Shown here: positions 1 to 7,300 of the stretch, piece by piece | Layout: each line of letters begins with the position of its first letter | How positions within the stretch are numbered: the stretch's first letter is position 1 | From: an uncultured Fusibacter sp. | GTDB taxonomy: Bacteria > Bacillota > Clostridia > Peptostreptococcales > Acidaminobacteraceae | Reading direction: 5' to 3' | Assembly (NCBI GenBank): GCA_937958285.1 | Contig: CALFXQ010000344.1 | Span: 1-7,863, forward strand | DNA: 7,863 nucleotides | Translations under genes and position numbers: made by a program | Notes under the pieces: generated by a model | Told to the model about the DNA's origin: nothing | The model's input: only the letters and a program-made list of their open reading frames with translations | The model's database searches: none

Positions 1-1
1 A

Positions 2-820
2 CAAGAGACTGAGACCATCGTGATGAGCCCAGAATCCATTGTGGGAAGACCCCCTACACTTTGTGCGGGATGTCCACATCGCGGCTTCTTCTACGCCCTT
101 ACAAAGAAACGCAACATTATGATTACAGGCGACATTGGCTGCTATACATTAGGTGCAGCAGAGCCCCTCAATCAAATAGACACAGTTATCGCCATGGGCG
201 CATCTATTTCTATGGGACACGGCGCAGCACAAGCTTACGCTAAAAACAACGTAGATAAAAAAGTCGTCACGGTGATTGGCGACTCCACATTCTTCCACAC
301 AGGTGTAAACTCGCTAATTGGCTCTGTGTACAATCGTTCAAATACAGTAAATGTCATATTGGATAATCGCATTACGGGCATGACTGGCCATCAAGAAAAC
401 CCAGGTTCTGGCTTTACGCTGATGGGTACACCAGCTAAGGAAATCGACATACCAGCGCTCTGTAAGGCCATCGGCGTGGAGCATATTGTGAATGTCAATC
501 CACTAAGACTTGACGAAGTAGGCAAAGCACTCGACGAAGCCTTTGCATTTGAAGGACCATCGGTTATTATTACGCGCTGGCCTTGCGTGCTAAAAAAATT
601 CACACCTCAAGATTTGGCTGAGTTTAACTTAACGCCAAGTCACTGCCATGTCATCGAAGAAAAATGCCGTGGATGCCGCGTTTGTACGCGCACGGGTTGC
701 CCATCTATTAGCTTTAACAAAGAGACCAAACTCGCCTCAATCGATCCTAATATGTGCGTAGGCTGTGAGGTTTGCTTACAAGCATGTCCATTCGACGCGA
801 TTGAAAAGGCAGGTAATTAA
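2..820 (+). CDS. iorA: Indolepyruvate:ferredoxin oxidoreductase, alpha subunit (3' part, 5' end outside window)
   Basis: This is the large subunit of the cytoplasmic enzyme that oxidatively decarboxylates indolepyruvate and related aryl pyruvates to aryl-acetyl-CoA, passing electrons to ferredoxin. The frame is open to the window's first codon, so the 272 residues seen are the C-terminal part; family members run to about 600. The GTG/ATG pair at 20-25 is internal, because the conserved 'LCAGCPHRG' follows immediately and normally lies mid-protein. The thiamine-pyrophosphate domain comes next, with 'GDIGCYTLGA' (fragment residues 43-52) and the GDS...N motif (GDS at 93-95, Asn about 122, in 'ILDNRITGMTGHQ'). 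The C-terminus holds a two-cluster ferredoxin domain with cysteines at 222, 225, 228, 233 (CxxCxxCxxxxCP) and 252, 255, 258, 262 (CxxCxxCxxxCP), as expected for two [4Fe-4S] clusters. The longer spacing in the first motif is normal for IorA. iorB follows after one base. The cluster cysteines are all present and the fragment looks functional. Confidence 0.96.
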   Translation, partial: QETETIVMSPESIVGRPPTLCAGCPHRGFFYALTKKRNIMITGDIGCYTLGAAEPLNQIDTVIAMGASISMGHGAAQAYAKNNVDKKVVTVIGDSTFFHTGVNSLIGSVYNRSNTVNVILDNRITGMTGHQENPGSGFTLMGTPAKEIDIPALCKAIGVEHIVNVNPLRLDEVGKALDEAFAFEGPSVIITRWPCVLKKFTPQDLAEFNLTPSHCHVIEEKCRGCRVCTRTGCPSISFNKETKLASIDPNMCVGCEVCLQACPFDAIEKAGN

Positions 821-821
821 G

Positions 822-1409
822 ATGCAAAAGACGACTAATATTTTACTTTCAGGTGTGGGTGGCCAAGGTATTATTCTCGCCAGCAAAATTCTCGCCACAG
901 GTCTTATGAATCATGGCTACGATGTAAAGATGTCAGAGGTTCACGGGATGGCTCAGCGCGGCGGTTCTGTGACCACGCAGGTGCGATTTGGCGAAAAGGT
1001 TTACTCGCCCATCATTGGCAATGGCCAAGCCGATGTCTTGATAGCCTTTGAAGAAATGGAAACTGCCAAGTGGATGAATTACGTAAAACCAGAAGGAACG
1101 GTAATTATCAACACTTTCCGCATTCCATCTGCGCCAATTCTCATAGGAAAAGCGGATTATCCAGAGGGTGTTGTCAAAGAAATTAGCGAGAAGGTTCAAG
1201 ATACACGCGTTCTCGATGCTGCAAAACTCGCAGAAGAATTAGGCAATATTAAGGCCATGAATGTGATTATGGTCGGCGCCTTAATCAAAGGCCTTGGTCT
1301 TACAGAAATCGACTGGGAGCAAGTTATACGCGCCCTTGTAAAGGAGAAATTTGTAGACCTCAATCTCAAGGCATTCCGCATGGGTTTTGATGCGGTACAC
1401 GTTCTTTAA
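822..1409 (+). CDS. iorB: Indolepyruvate:ferredoxin oxidoreductase, beta subunit
   Basis: This is the small subunit of the IorAB complex, the pyruvate ferredoxin oxidoreductase gamma-type domain that partners the TPP-binding alpha subunit. It has 195 residues, the usual family length. The N-terminal 'GVGGQG' at residues 11-16 and 'SEVHGMAQRGGSV' at 38-50 are the hallmark motifs of this domain. I chose the ATG at 822: it lies one base after the iorA stop, an AGG at 811-813 can serve as Shine-Dalgarno, and the protein then begins just before the first beta strand 'NILLSGVGGQG'. The frame is open further upstream (to 765), but that part overlaps the iorA ferredoxin codons and is not expected to be translated. 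The tight junction implies co-transcription and translational coupling with iorA. A strong terminator begins eight bases after the stop, so the operon ends here. Confidence 0.96.
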   Translation: MQKTTNILLSGVGGQGIILASKILATGLMNHGYDVKMSEVHGMAQRGGSVTTQVRFGEKVYSPIIGNGQADVLIAFEEMETAKWMNYVKPEGTVIINTFRIPSAPILIGKADYPEGVVKEISEKVQDTRVLDAAKLAEELGNIKAMNVIMVGALIKGLGLTEIDWEQVIRALVKEKFVDLNLKAFRMGFDAVHVL

Positions 1410-1416
1410 TGCACCT

Positions 1417-1461
1417 GCCCCTAGTCTGTGATTTTTCACACTAGGGGCTTTGCCTTTTTTT
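1417..1461 (+). terminator. Rho-independent terminator of iorAB
   Basis: The arms GCCCCTAGT (1417-1425) and ACTAGGGGC (1440-1448) pair perfectly. An inner GTGA/TCAC pairing (1428-1431 with 1436-1439) closes a TTTT loop, leaving a two-base CT bulge at 1426-1427. A run of seven T follows at 1455-1461. It starts eight bases after the iorB stop. Confidence 0.93.
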
Positions 1462-1489
1462 GAGTGGTACGAAGGGACGTAAAAGTGCG

Positions 1490-1518
1490 TTGACCCAGAC
1501 CCTTTTTTAAGGGATAAT
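1490..1518 (+). promoter_or_regulatory. Sigma-70/SigA-type promoter for the SDR/membrane-protein unit
   Basis: TTGACC at 1490-1495 and GATAAT at 1513-1518 are separated by 17 bp, a near-consensus housekeeping promoter. It sits between the iorB terminator and the SDR gene. Transcription should start near 1524-1526, giving an untranslated leader of about 70 nt before the ATG at 1594. Confidence 0.82.
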
Positions 1519-1593
1519 TGGAGGGGAAAACAACGTGCAGTGTATCCAAGAATCGGGTACTCTAGGCAAATACTTATCTATGCGAGGGGCATT

Positions 1594-2382
1594 ATGAAAT
1601 ATTTTATTGTAACGGGTAGCAATCGAGGTTTAGGTTTTAACCTAGTTGAGCAACTGCTTCAACCTGAGCATTGCGTAATTGCCATTGCGAGAAGTCACCC
1701 AGATATACAAAGCGAAGAAGCGATTAAAAATGGCGCAAAGCTCGTTAAAATCACTGCGGGTTTGGCGGATACAAACGACATAAAAAGAGCCTCAGAAGAG
1801 GCAGTGCTGGCCATTTTAGAAGATGCCACGGCGGTTTATTTAATCAATAACGCAGCGACCTTTCAACCGGCGGGTCTTGCGGAGTCAATGATGGCAGAAC
1901 AGGTCAGTGAGGCGTTTAATTTGAATGTAGTCGCACCAACGGTCTTAACGGCGGCGATTATTGGAAAGTTTCAGGACGCGCCATTTGTAAAGCGCATCGT
2001 CAATTTGTCTTCGGGAGCAGGTAAACGCCCGATAGAAGGCTGGAGCGTATACTGCGCGACTAAAGCGGCCATTGACTTGTATACCCAAACGGTGGGCAAA
2101 GAGCAAGACTTAAAGGCAAAGCAGGCAAGTGCTGCGGGAAGAGCCTTCTATCCAGTTGAGATTACGGCATTTTCGCCTGGGGTTATCGATACAGGTTTTC
2201 AGGAGCAGGTGAGATTGCTCGATGCAAAGGATTTTCCAAACATCGCACAATTTCACGCTTTAAAGAATCAGGGGCAACTTAGAAGTCCAGAAACAGTGGC
2301 TTCTTCTATTATTTCTCTTTTGCTGGGCAGTGGGTTTGAGCAGGGTGGCCTACAAGACATTAAACAATTCGACGCGCAGTGA
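1594..2382 (+). CDS. Short-chain dehydrogenase/reductase, benzil/sepiapterin reductase (YueD)-like
   Basis: This is a predicted cytoplasmic NADP(H)-dependent classical SDR of 262 residues. It has the Rossmann signature TGSNRGLG (residues 7-14), NNAA at 85-88 (the NNAG position), a probable catalytic Asn111, the triad Ser140, Tyr153, Lys157 (YCATK), and the 'SPGVIDT' loop at 194-200. From memory, the 'VNLSSGAGKRPIEGWSVYC' segment and the C-terminal 'LRSPETVA...DIKQFD' pattern closely follow Bacillus YueD, a benzil reductase related to sepiapterin reductases. That is a family assignment; the physiological substrate is unknown. Residues 168-187 ('EQDLKAKQASAAGRAFYP') look slightly longer than in YueD. 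I chose the ATG at 1594 because the Rossmann strand begins directly after it and GAGGGG (1584-1589) precedes it with a four-base gap. An in-frame GTG at 1540 would add 18 residues not typical of the family. The gene is first in a two-gene unit with the membrane protein downstream. Confidence 0.92.
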   Translation: MKYFIVTGSNRGLGFNLVEQLLQPEHCVIAIARSHPDIQSEEAIKNGAKLVKITAGLADTNDIKRASEEAVLAILEDATAVYLINNAATFQPAGLAESMMAEQVSEAFNLNVVAPTVLTAAIIGKFQDAPFVKRIVNLSSGAGKRPIEGWSVYCATKAAIDLYTQTVGKEQDLKAKQASAAGRAFYPVEITAFSPGVIDTGFQEQVRLLDAKDFPNIAQFHALKNQGQLRSPETVASSIISLLLGSGFEQGGLQDIKQFDAQ

Positions 2383-2384
2383 GG
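2381..2384 (+). promoter_or_regulatory. Shine-Dalgarno site deciding the start of the membrane-protein gene
   Basis: GAGG at 2381-2384 overlaps the SDR stop codon (2380-2382). It is seven bases from the GTG at 2392 but only one base from the in-frame GTG at 2386, so 2392 is the likelier start. Placing the site on the upstream stop suggests translational coupling. Confidence 0.55.
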
Positions 2385-2391
2385 TGTGGGT

Positions 2392-2814
2392 GTGCAACTT
2401 TACTTTAGCAATCGTAGCTTTTGGGCGGCTTTATGCCTGATGTGTGCCGTATTAGGTTGCCTCTTATTTGCACTTATGGTGGCGCTTTTACCTGTTTGGC
2501 CCATGGCGCTCATGCTCTTTTTTAGCGTTATAGCCATGGGGTATCTCGGCTATGTGTTTTTTAACTTGCCTGAGCGCATTTTTTTAGAGGTTTGGGAGGG
2601 GCAGATAAAGGTAAACCGCATCCTCTCGTCTAAACACGATCTCGTGGTGATAAAAGACATTAAACACTTGCAACACTTAGGGCATCGCATGCGTTTTATC
2701 ATGGCAGATGCATCGACTTTTTCTCTGCATCTCAATTACTTGAGCAATGAAGATATTAAGCGCCTTTTTATTTTCTTTAAGTTTGTGCCAAGTGGTGCTA
2801 AAAAAATGTTGTAA
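2392..2814 (+). CDS. Hypothetical two-helix membrane protein with C-terminal soluble domain
   Basis: I do not recognise this 140-residue protein as a named family. Two hydrophobic helices are clear, at about residues 10-33 and 36-57, joined by a very short 'PVWP' turn, so both termini should face the same side. With positive residues concentrated after helix 2, that side is probably the cytoplasm. Residues 60-140 form a soluble domain with alternating beta-type segments ('IFLEVWEGQIKVNRIL', 'LVVIKDIKHLQHLG', 'MRFIMADASTFSLHL') ending in an amphipathic helix ('NEDIKRLFIFFKFV'). This layout resembles small bacterial PH-like membrane proteins (YcxB/bPH type), but that is inference from pattern only. 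The start is taken as the GTG at 2392 on Shine-Dalgarno spacing; the GTG at 2386 would add two residues. It lies nine bases after the SDR gene and before a terminator, so the two are probably co-transcribed. Its job is unknown. Confidence 0.75.
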   Translation: MQLYFSNRSFWAALCLMCAVLGCLLFALMVALLPVWPMALMLFFSVIAMGYLGYVFFNLPERIFLEVWEGQIKVNRILSSKHDLVVIKDIKHLQHLGHRMRFIMADASTFSLHLNYLSNEDIKRLFIFFKFVPSGAKKML

Positions 2815-2848
2815 GCCTAGAGGTCGCACAAAATAGATTCAGACATAT

Positions 2849-2901
2849 AAAGACAATTATAGGGTGCTACCATTGGGCCAATAATTGTCTTTTGTTTTTT
2901 T
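2849..2901 (+). terminator. Rho-independent terminator of the SDR/membrane-protein unit
   Basis: AAAGACAATTAT (2849-2860) pairs perfectly over 12 bp with ATAATTGTCTTT (2881-2892), around a 20-nt loop that contains a small GGT/ACC pairing. The T-rich tail includes seven T at 2895-2901. The stem is AT-rich but long. It lies 34 bases after the membrane-protein stop. Confidence 0.85.
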
Positions 2902-2939
2902 GTTAGGGCAAGAGGTGCTGCTATGCTTCGTATAAGGGG

Positions 2940-2960
2940 TTTATGCATAACTTGCATAAA
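2940..2960 (+). repeat. Inverted repeat TTTATGCA-5-TGCATAAA in the carA upstream region
   Basis: Two perfect 8-bp arms (2940-2947 and 2953-2960) flank TAACT. There is no T-run, so it is not a terminator. It lies about 140 bp upstream of the carA -35 box. The symmetry is that of a dimeric-regulator operator, but I cannot name a regulator. Confidence 0.5.
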
Positions 2961-3033
2961 GTGATAAACAATTTTGAAAGCGATTTCCTGTGATATATCT
3001 GGATAAAACGGTTCCCATGTGGTATATTAACTC

Positions 3034-3064
3034 TTGATGTCTGGCGACTAAAGTCAAATATCAA
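3034..3064 (+). repeat. Nested inverted repeats in the carA upstream region
   Basis: The outer arms TTGAT (3034-3038) and ATCAA (3060-3064) enclose a perfect GACT-AA-AGTC repeat (3046-3055). It lies upstream of the carA promoter and would not be in its transcript, so it would act as DNA if at all. The arms are short and chance is possible. Apart from this and the repeat at 2940-2960, I see no gene or structure in 2902-3083. Confidence 0.35.
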
Positions 3065-3083
3065 TTGGTAATGCATGATTCAG

Positions 3084-3101
3084 TGTGAATTAGAATTAGT
3101 G
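3084..3101 (+). promoter_or_regulatory. Possible ARG-box-like site just upstream of the carA -35
   Basis: The core TGAAT-TAGA-ATTAG (3086-3099) matches 8 of the 10 half-site bases of the ArgR consensus TGAAT-N4-ATTCA, with an AT-rich centre apart from one G. It ends just before the -35 hexamer at 3103. The match is imperfect in AT-rich DNA, so this is tentative. ArgR-type repression of carAB is well known in other bacteria. Confidence 0.35.
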
Positions 3102-3102
3102 C

Positions 3103-3130
3103 TTGCATTTAAACTGAGTTTTGCTATAAT
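3103..3130 (+). promoter_or_regulatory. carAB promoter (extended -10)
   Basis: TTGCAT (3103-3108) and a perfect TATAAT (3125-3130) are separated by 16 bp, and TGC directly before the -10 gives the extended TGn-TATAAT form. Transcription should begin near 3137, leaving a leader of about 170 nt before the carA ATG. It is the best promoter in the 400-base gap before carA. Confidence 0.85.
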
Positions 3131-3138
3131 ACTCGTCA

Positions 3139-3176
3139 AAGGTATATTTATTCATCTAATTGAATAAATGGTCGGT
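3139..3176 (+). promoter_or_regulatory. Pair of ARG-box-like half-sites / 9-bp inverted repeat at the carAB transcription start
   Basis: ATTTATTCA (3146-3154) and TGAATAAAT (3161-3169) form a perfect 9-bp inverted repeat around TCTAAT. Read as two adjacent 18-bp ARG boxes (3139-3156 and 3159-3176), each has one perfect half-site (ATTCA or TGAAT), an all-A/T centre, and a weak second half (GGTAT matches 3 of 5, GGTCG 2 of 5). The 2-bp gap resembles the 2-3 bp spacing of tandem ARG boxes in E. coli. The site sits at the predicted transcription start, where a bound repressor would block RNA polymerase. It could instead be a simple RNA hairpin at the 5' end of the leader. Confidence 0.4.
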
Positions 3177-3194
3177 GTGTCAAAAGTCGAAGGT

Positions 3195-3220
3195 CGATTG
3201 CCAGTTTAATGGCCAATTCG
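3195..3220 (+). other. Hairpin in the carAB 5' leader
   Basis: CGATTGCCA (3195-3203) pairs with TGGCCAATTCG (3210-3220) around a GTTTAA loop, with single bulged C and T on the right arm. No T-run follows, so it is not a terminator. It lies mid-leader, some 85 bases before the carA start. The rest of the leader (3138-3306) contains only a weak AAACT/AGTTT pairing at 3244-3258 and the ribosome-binding site. I recognise no riboswitch or leader peptide. Confidence 0.4.
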
Positions 3221-3306
3221 CATTTTGATTGCTAGCCATAGTTAAACTTTTTGAGTTTCAACATTAACACTGCACGAGAGGCAGAGATATTGAAAGGAGA
3301 AAGCAT

Positions 3307-4386
3307 ATGAAGGGTTATTTATTGTTGGAAGACGGGACTTACTTTGAAGGTCAACTGATGGGCGCATCGATTCATGCACTGGGTGAGGTGGTTTTTAACA
3401 CGGGCATGACGGGCTATCAGGAGATTTTAACAGACCCCTCCTACTACAAGCAAATTGTAGTGATGGCTTACCCAATGATGGGAAATTACGGCATAAATCT
3501 CAATGATTTTCAGTCGGACCGCGCTTTTGTTTCTGGTTTTGTGGTGAGTCATCTCAGCGGTGATTACTCGAATCCCGAAGCAACGCAAAGCTTGGATCAA
3601 TACTTAAAAGCTCAGGGCATTACGTGTCTCACTGGCGTCGATACCCGAGCGCTAATTAAAAAAATAAGAACGACGGGTGCGTGTATGGGGAAAATAGTCA
3701 CTTCTCTAGACGATGCAGCACTTCACGTCTTCGATATAAAGACAACTCAATTTCACGCGATCGCCCATGAGGTGAGCACAACTGAAATTCTAGAAGTAGC
3801 GAAAGGCTACCCACATGTGGCCGTCATGGACTTTGGCGTCAAGCGTGGTATTATCGACTCTTTAGTCAATAAGGGGTGTGGCGTAACGGTGTTTCCTTCC
3901 CGCACACTTCCCAGCGTGATTGAAGCGCATCAACCCGATGCGGTGCTGCTTTCAAACGGGCCAGGAAATCCAGAAGATATGCTTGAGGGGATCTACTGCG
4001 CCAAGTATTTTAGCGGCAAGCTGCCACTCTTTGGCATATGCCTAGGCCATCAGATTATTGCCCTTGCCCACGGTGCAAAGACAGAGAAGATGAAATTTGG
4101 CCACCGAGGTACAAATCATCCCATTAAAGATTTGGCGCGAAAGACGATGAGCATCACCTCACAGAATCACGGCTATCACATCGTGCCTGAGAGTATGCCA
4201 AGTGCGCTGATTAAAACTCAGATCAATCTCAATGATGGCACGATTGAAGGCATTAAGCATGTGGATTTGCCGGTGGTGAGTGTACAGTATCACCCAGAGG
4301 CATACCCAGGACCACAAGACTCCCATTACTTTTTCGATGACCTCATTAAGCTCACGAAAGGTTTTCAGGAGGCTCCCGCATGTTAA
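3307..4386 (+). CDS. carA: Carbamoyl-phosphate synthetase small subunit (glutamine amidotransferase)
   Basis: CarA hydrolyses glutamine and delivers ammonia to CarB for carbamoyl phosphate synthesis, feeding arginine and pyrimidine pathways in the cytoplasm. It has 359 residues, normal for the family. The N-terminal CPSase small-chain domain (about 1-150) carries the conserved 'GEVVFNTGMTGYQEILTDPS' block at 26-45. The class I amidotransferase domain (about 168-350) has 'LLSNGPGNP' at 214-222 and the nucleophile Cys245 in 'FGICLGHQ'. Its remaining triad residues are His329 and Glu331 in 'QYHPE', matching Cys269/His353/Glu355 of E. coli. All catalytic residues are present. The ATG at 3307 is supported by AAAGGAG (3293-3299) seven bases upstream and by the typical 'MKGYLLLEDGTYFEG' start. 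The gene leads the carAB operon behind a long leader with possible ArgR-type sites. Its last codons overlap carB by 7 nt and contain carB's ribosome-binding site. Confidence 0.98.
   Translation: MKGYLLLEDGTYFEGQLMGASIHALGEVVFNTGMTGYQEILTDPSYYKQIVVMAYPMMGNYGINLNDFQSDRAFVSGFVVSHLSGDYSNPEATQSLDQYLKAQGITCLTGVDTRALIKKIRTTGACMGKIVTSLDDAALHVFDIKTTQFHAIAHEVSTTEILEVAKGYPHVAVMDFGVKRGIIDSLVNKGCGVTVFPSRTLPSVIEAHQPDAVLLSNGPGNPEDMLEGIYCAKYFSGKLPLFGICLGHQIIALAHGAKTEKMKFGHRGTNHPIKDLARKTMSITSQNHGYHIVPESMPSALIKTQINLNDGTIEGIKHVDLPVVSVQYHPEAYPGPQDSHYFFDDLIKLTKGFQEAPAC
4367..4372 (+). promoter_or_regulatory. Consensus Shine-Dalgarno for carB inside the carA 3' end
   Basis: A full AGGAGG lies seven bases before the carB ATG (4380) and within the last codons of carA. 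It fixes the carB start and, with the 7-nt gene overlap, points to coupled and balanced synthesis of the two subunits. Confidence 0.9.
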
Positions 4387-7300
4387 AGGTTTTTGTAATA
4401 GGCTCTGGTCCCATTGTGATTGGCCAAGCTGCCGAGTTTGATTACTCGGGAACACAGGCAATAAAGGCTTTAAAAGAAGACGGGTACCAGGTGGTACTAT
4501 TAAATAACAATCCTGCGACCATTATGACGGATTTAGAGCTCGCGGATATCTTATACTCAGAACCCATGACACTGGCCTCGGCAGTTTCGATCATTGAAAG
4601 GGAGAAGCCCTACGCCATCGTGCTGGGCATGGGGGGGCAAACAGCCTTAAATTTAGGCATGAAGTTGCACGATGCGGGCATTCTCGCCAAGTACGACATT
4701 AAGGTATTTGGCACAGCGCCCGAAAATATTAAAAGAGCAGAAGATAGAGAAATTTTTAAGCAAGAGATGATTGCCATTGGCGAACCTGTCATGGAAAGCC
4801 AGTCGGTCAACACACTGGAGGAAGCGTTTAAGGCCGCTAATAAGATTGGCTATCCCATTATTGTAAGGCCAGCCTATACCCTTGGTGGTTTTGGCGGAGG
4901 CATCTGCGAAGATGAGAAAGCGCTCGCGCAAATTGCCGGTGAGGGGCTTAAAAAGAGCCCCGTACATCAGGTGCTTATCGAGAAATCCGTCTATGGCTGG
5001 AAAGAAATTGAGTACGAGATGATGCGCGACTCAGAGGGCAACGCCATCTCGGTGTGCAATATGGAAAACTTCGATCCGGTGGGCATTCACACCGGTGACA
5101 GCATTGTAGTAGCGCCATCTCAAACGCTAAACGACAAGCAATATCAGATGCTTCGCCAGGCGTCGCTGCGCATTGTCAATCACCTCCATATTATTGGCGG
5201 CTGCAATGTGCAATTTGCCCTATCGCCTACAGATAATCAGTATTATATTATCGAGGTCAATCCTCGTGTGAGTAGGTCCTCTGCATTGGCTTCTAAGGCC
5301 ACTGGCTATGCCATTGCAAAAATAGCCATGAAAATTGGCATGGGTTATGCACTGGATCGCATTCAGAATCAGGTAACTCAAAAGACCATGGCTTGTCACG
5401 AGCCAACCCTCGATTACTGCGTGGTGAAGATGCCGCGCTGGCCATACGACAAGCTTAAAAGCGATACCACATCCCTTGGAACTGTGATGAAGGCCACGGG
5501 TGAGGTCATGGCAATAGGCACCACCTTCGAAGAGGCGCTACTAAAAGCGCTGAGAAGCCTAGACCTACAACAGCATGATTTGTACGATGTTCAAATGTCG
5601 GCCCTGCTTACAGATAATCTGTATCAACTATGCATCGACAAGGATTACAATCGCATATTCGCCTTAGCGGAGCTTATAAGAAGGGGGGAGTCTTTAAGAG
5701 ACATTCAGCTTAAAACCCATATTGACGACTACTTCTTAAGACGCCTCCAAGTGTGTGTAGACATTGAAGCTACCCTTAAAGCGGCGGGTGGCATCTATCG
5801 ACTTTCTCCAGAGGTGCTGCTACACATCAAGCGCATGGGCTTTTCGAATCACAGCCTTGCCAAGCTATCCAAAACGCCGATTGACAGTGTGAGTGAGCAT
5901 TTAGAACAATTGGGCATACGCCCCGTGTATCGCATGGTAGACACTTGCGGGGGCGAGTTTGAGGCCCACTCCAATTATCTCTATAGTACCTATCATGGGA
6001 GCAATGAGTCTGTGCGATCGTCGCGTAAGAAGGTCGTGGTCATTGGCTCTGGGCCAATACGCATCGGTCAAGGCGTGGAGTTTGACTACAGCTCTGTTAA
6101 AGCCCTTATGGCAATCCGTAAATTGGGGTACGAGGCCATTATGGTCAACAATAACCCCGAGACCGTTTCGACAGATCACGATCTCTCTGATAAGTTGTAC
6201 TTTGAACCAATTACCCTCGAAGATGTAATGGCGATTGTGCAGCATGAAGCGCCTCACGGCGTGCTGCTGCAGTTTGGTGGTCAGACGGCCATTAAGCTCG
6301 CAAAGGCTTTAGAGGCGCGGTCAGTGCCACTTCTTGGGGTCTCGAGCCATATGATCGACCAGGTAGAAGATCGAGCGCTCTTTTATCAGATGCTCGATCA
6401 GCTCAATATTCCTAGGGCAAAAGGTGAAATTGCAGCACATGCCCATGAAGCTGAGCGCTTTGCTAATACCAACGGTTACCCTGTGCTGCTGAGACCAAGC
6501 TTTGTAATTGGTGGCCAAGATATGGTCATCGTGCGAGATGCCGAGGGCATTGGGCACTATTTTGAAAAAATGATTGAAAAATACGGGCAGACCGAAATAC
6601 TTGTAGATCAGTACCTCGAGGGTATTGAACTAGAAATAGACGCAGTGGCCGACGGTGAGGACGTCTTTATTCCTGGGTTTATGGAACACCTCGATCAAGC
6701 AGGGGTTCATTCGGGCGATAGCATTTCCATTTACCCTGCACGGTTGTCGAAACCGCAAATGCTTACGCTTTACAGCTATGTAGAAAAAGTCGTGAGGCAC
6801 CTGCAATATAGAGGTGTGATCAATTTCCAATTTGTAAAGTACCAAAATACCTTCTATGTACTTGAGGTCAATCCCCGTGCTTCTCGCAGTCTGCCCTTTA
6901 TCGCCAAGGTCACCAAGACCCCAATGATTCAATGGGCCGTCGGACTATCGCTAGGCGCAACGCTTGCAGAGGTGGGGGTGACATCGGGAATCCTTCAATC
7001 CATGCCATACACCGCAGTTAAAGCGCCTGTATTTTCAAACGAAAAGCTCATTGGCATCGACCCCTTGTTGGGACCCAATATGCTCTCCACAGGAGAGAGC
7101 ATGTTTGTAGCACCTTCCCTCACAGAGGCCCTCGACAAGTTACTGGTTGCAGATGGCATTCACCTCAAGGACTTAAATTTGCTGATGTACGTCACTGAAG
7201 AAGAAGCGCGGCACTATGCCAAGGCCAATAAGCGCGATCTTATGGCCCATCGCATCCACTGGATATCCCCTGTGACCATGGTCGTCGGCCAATGTGTTGA

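Noticed and set aside
20..25. GTG/ATG at 20-25 as a true iorA start
   Set aside because: The frame is open to the window edge, and the sequence begins in the middle of the conserved protein. The N-terminal domains must lie upstream.
1540..1593. GTG at 1540 as the SDR start
   Set aside because: It adds 18 residues not expected before the Rossmann strand, and its spacing from GGAGGGG is 13 bases. The ATG at 1594 has GAGGGG upstream and begins exactly at the family's usual N-terminus.
2974..3028. Second carA promoter (TTGAAA at 2974-2979, or TATATT at 3023-3028)
   Set aside because: TTGAAA has only a poor -10 (TATCTG) at 16 bp, and TATATT lacks a recognisable -35 at the right distance. Neither compares with the 3103-3130 promoter.
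3270..3286. PyrR-type RNA binding loop before carA (GAGAGGC at 3276-3282)
   Set aside because: Only the short GAGAGGC string fits. The flanking stem, the rest of the consensus and any terminator/antiterminator are missing; it forms at best a 4-bp CTGC/GCAG hairpin.
5901..6257. Open frame of about 118 codons on the minus strand within carB
   Set aside because: It lies wholly antisense to conserved CarB motifs and has no ribosome-binding site or recognisable protein character, so it is a shadow of carB.
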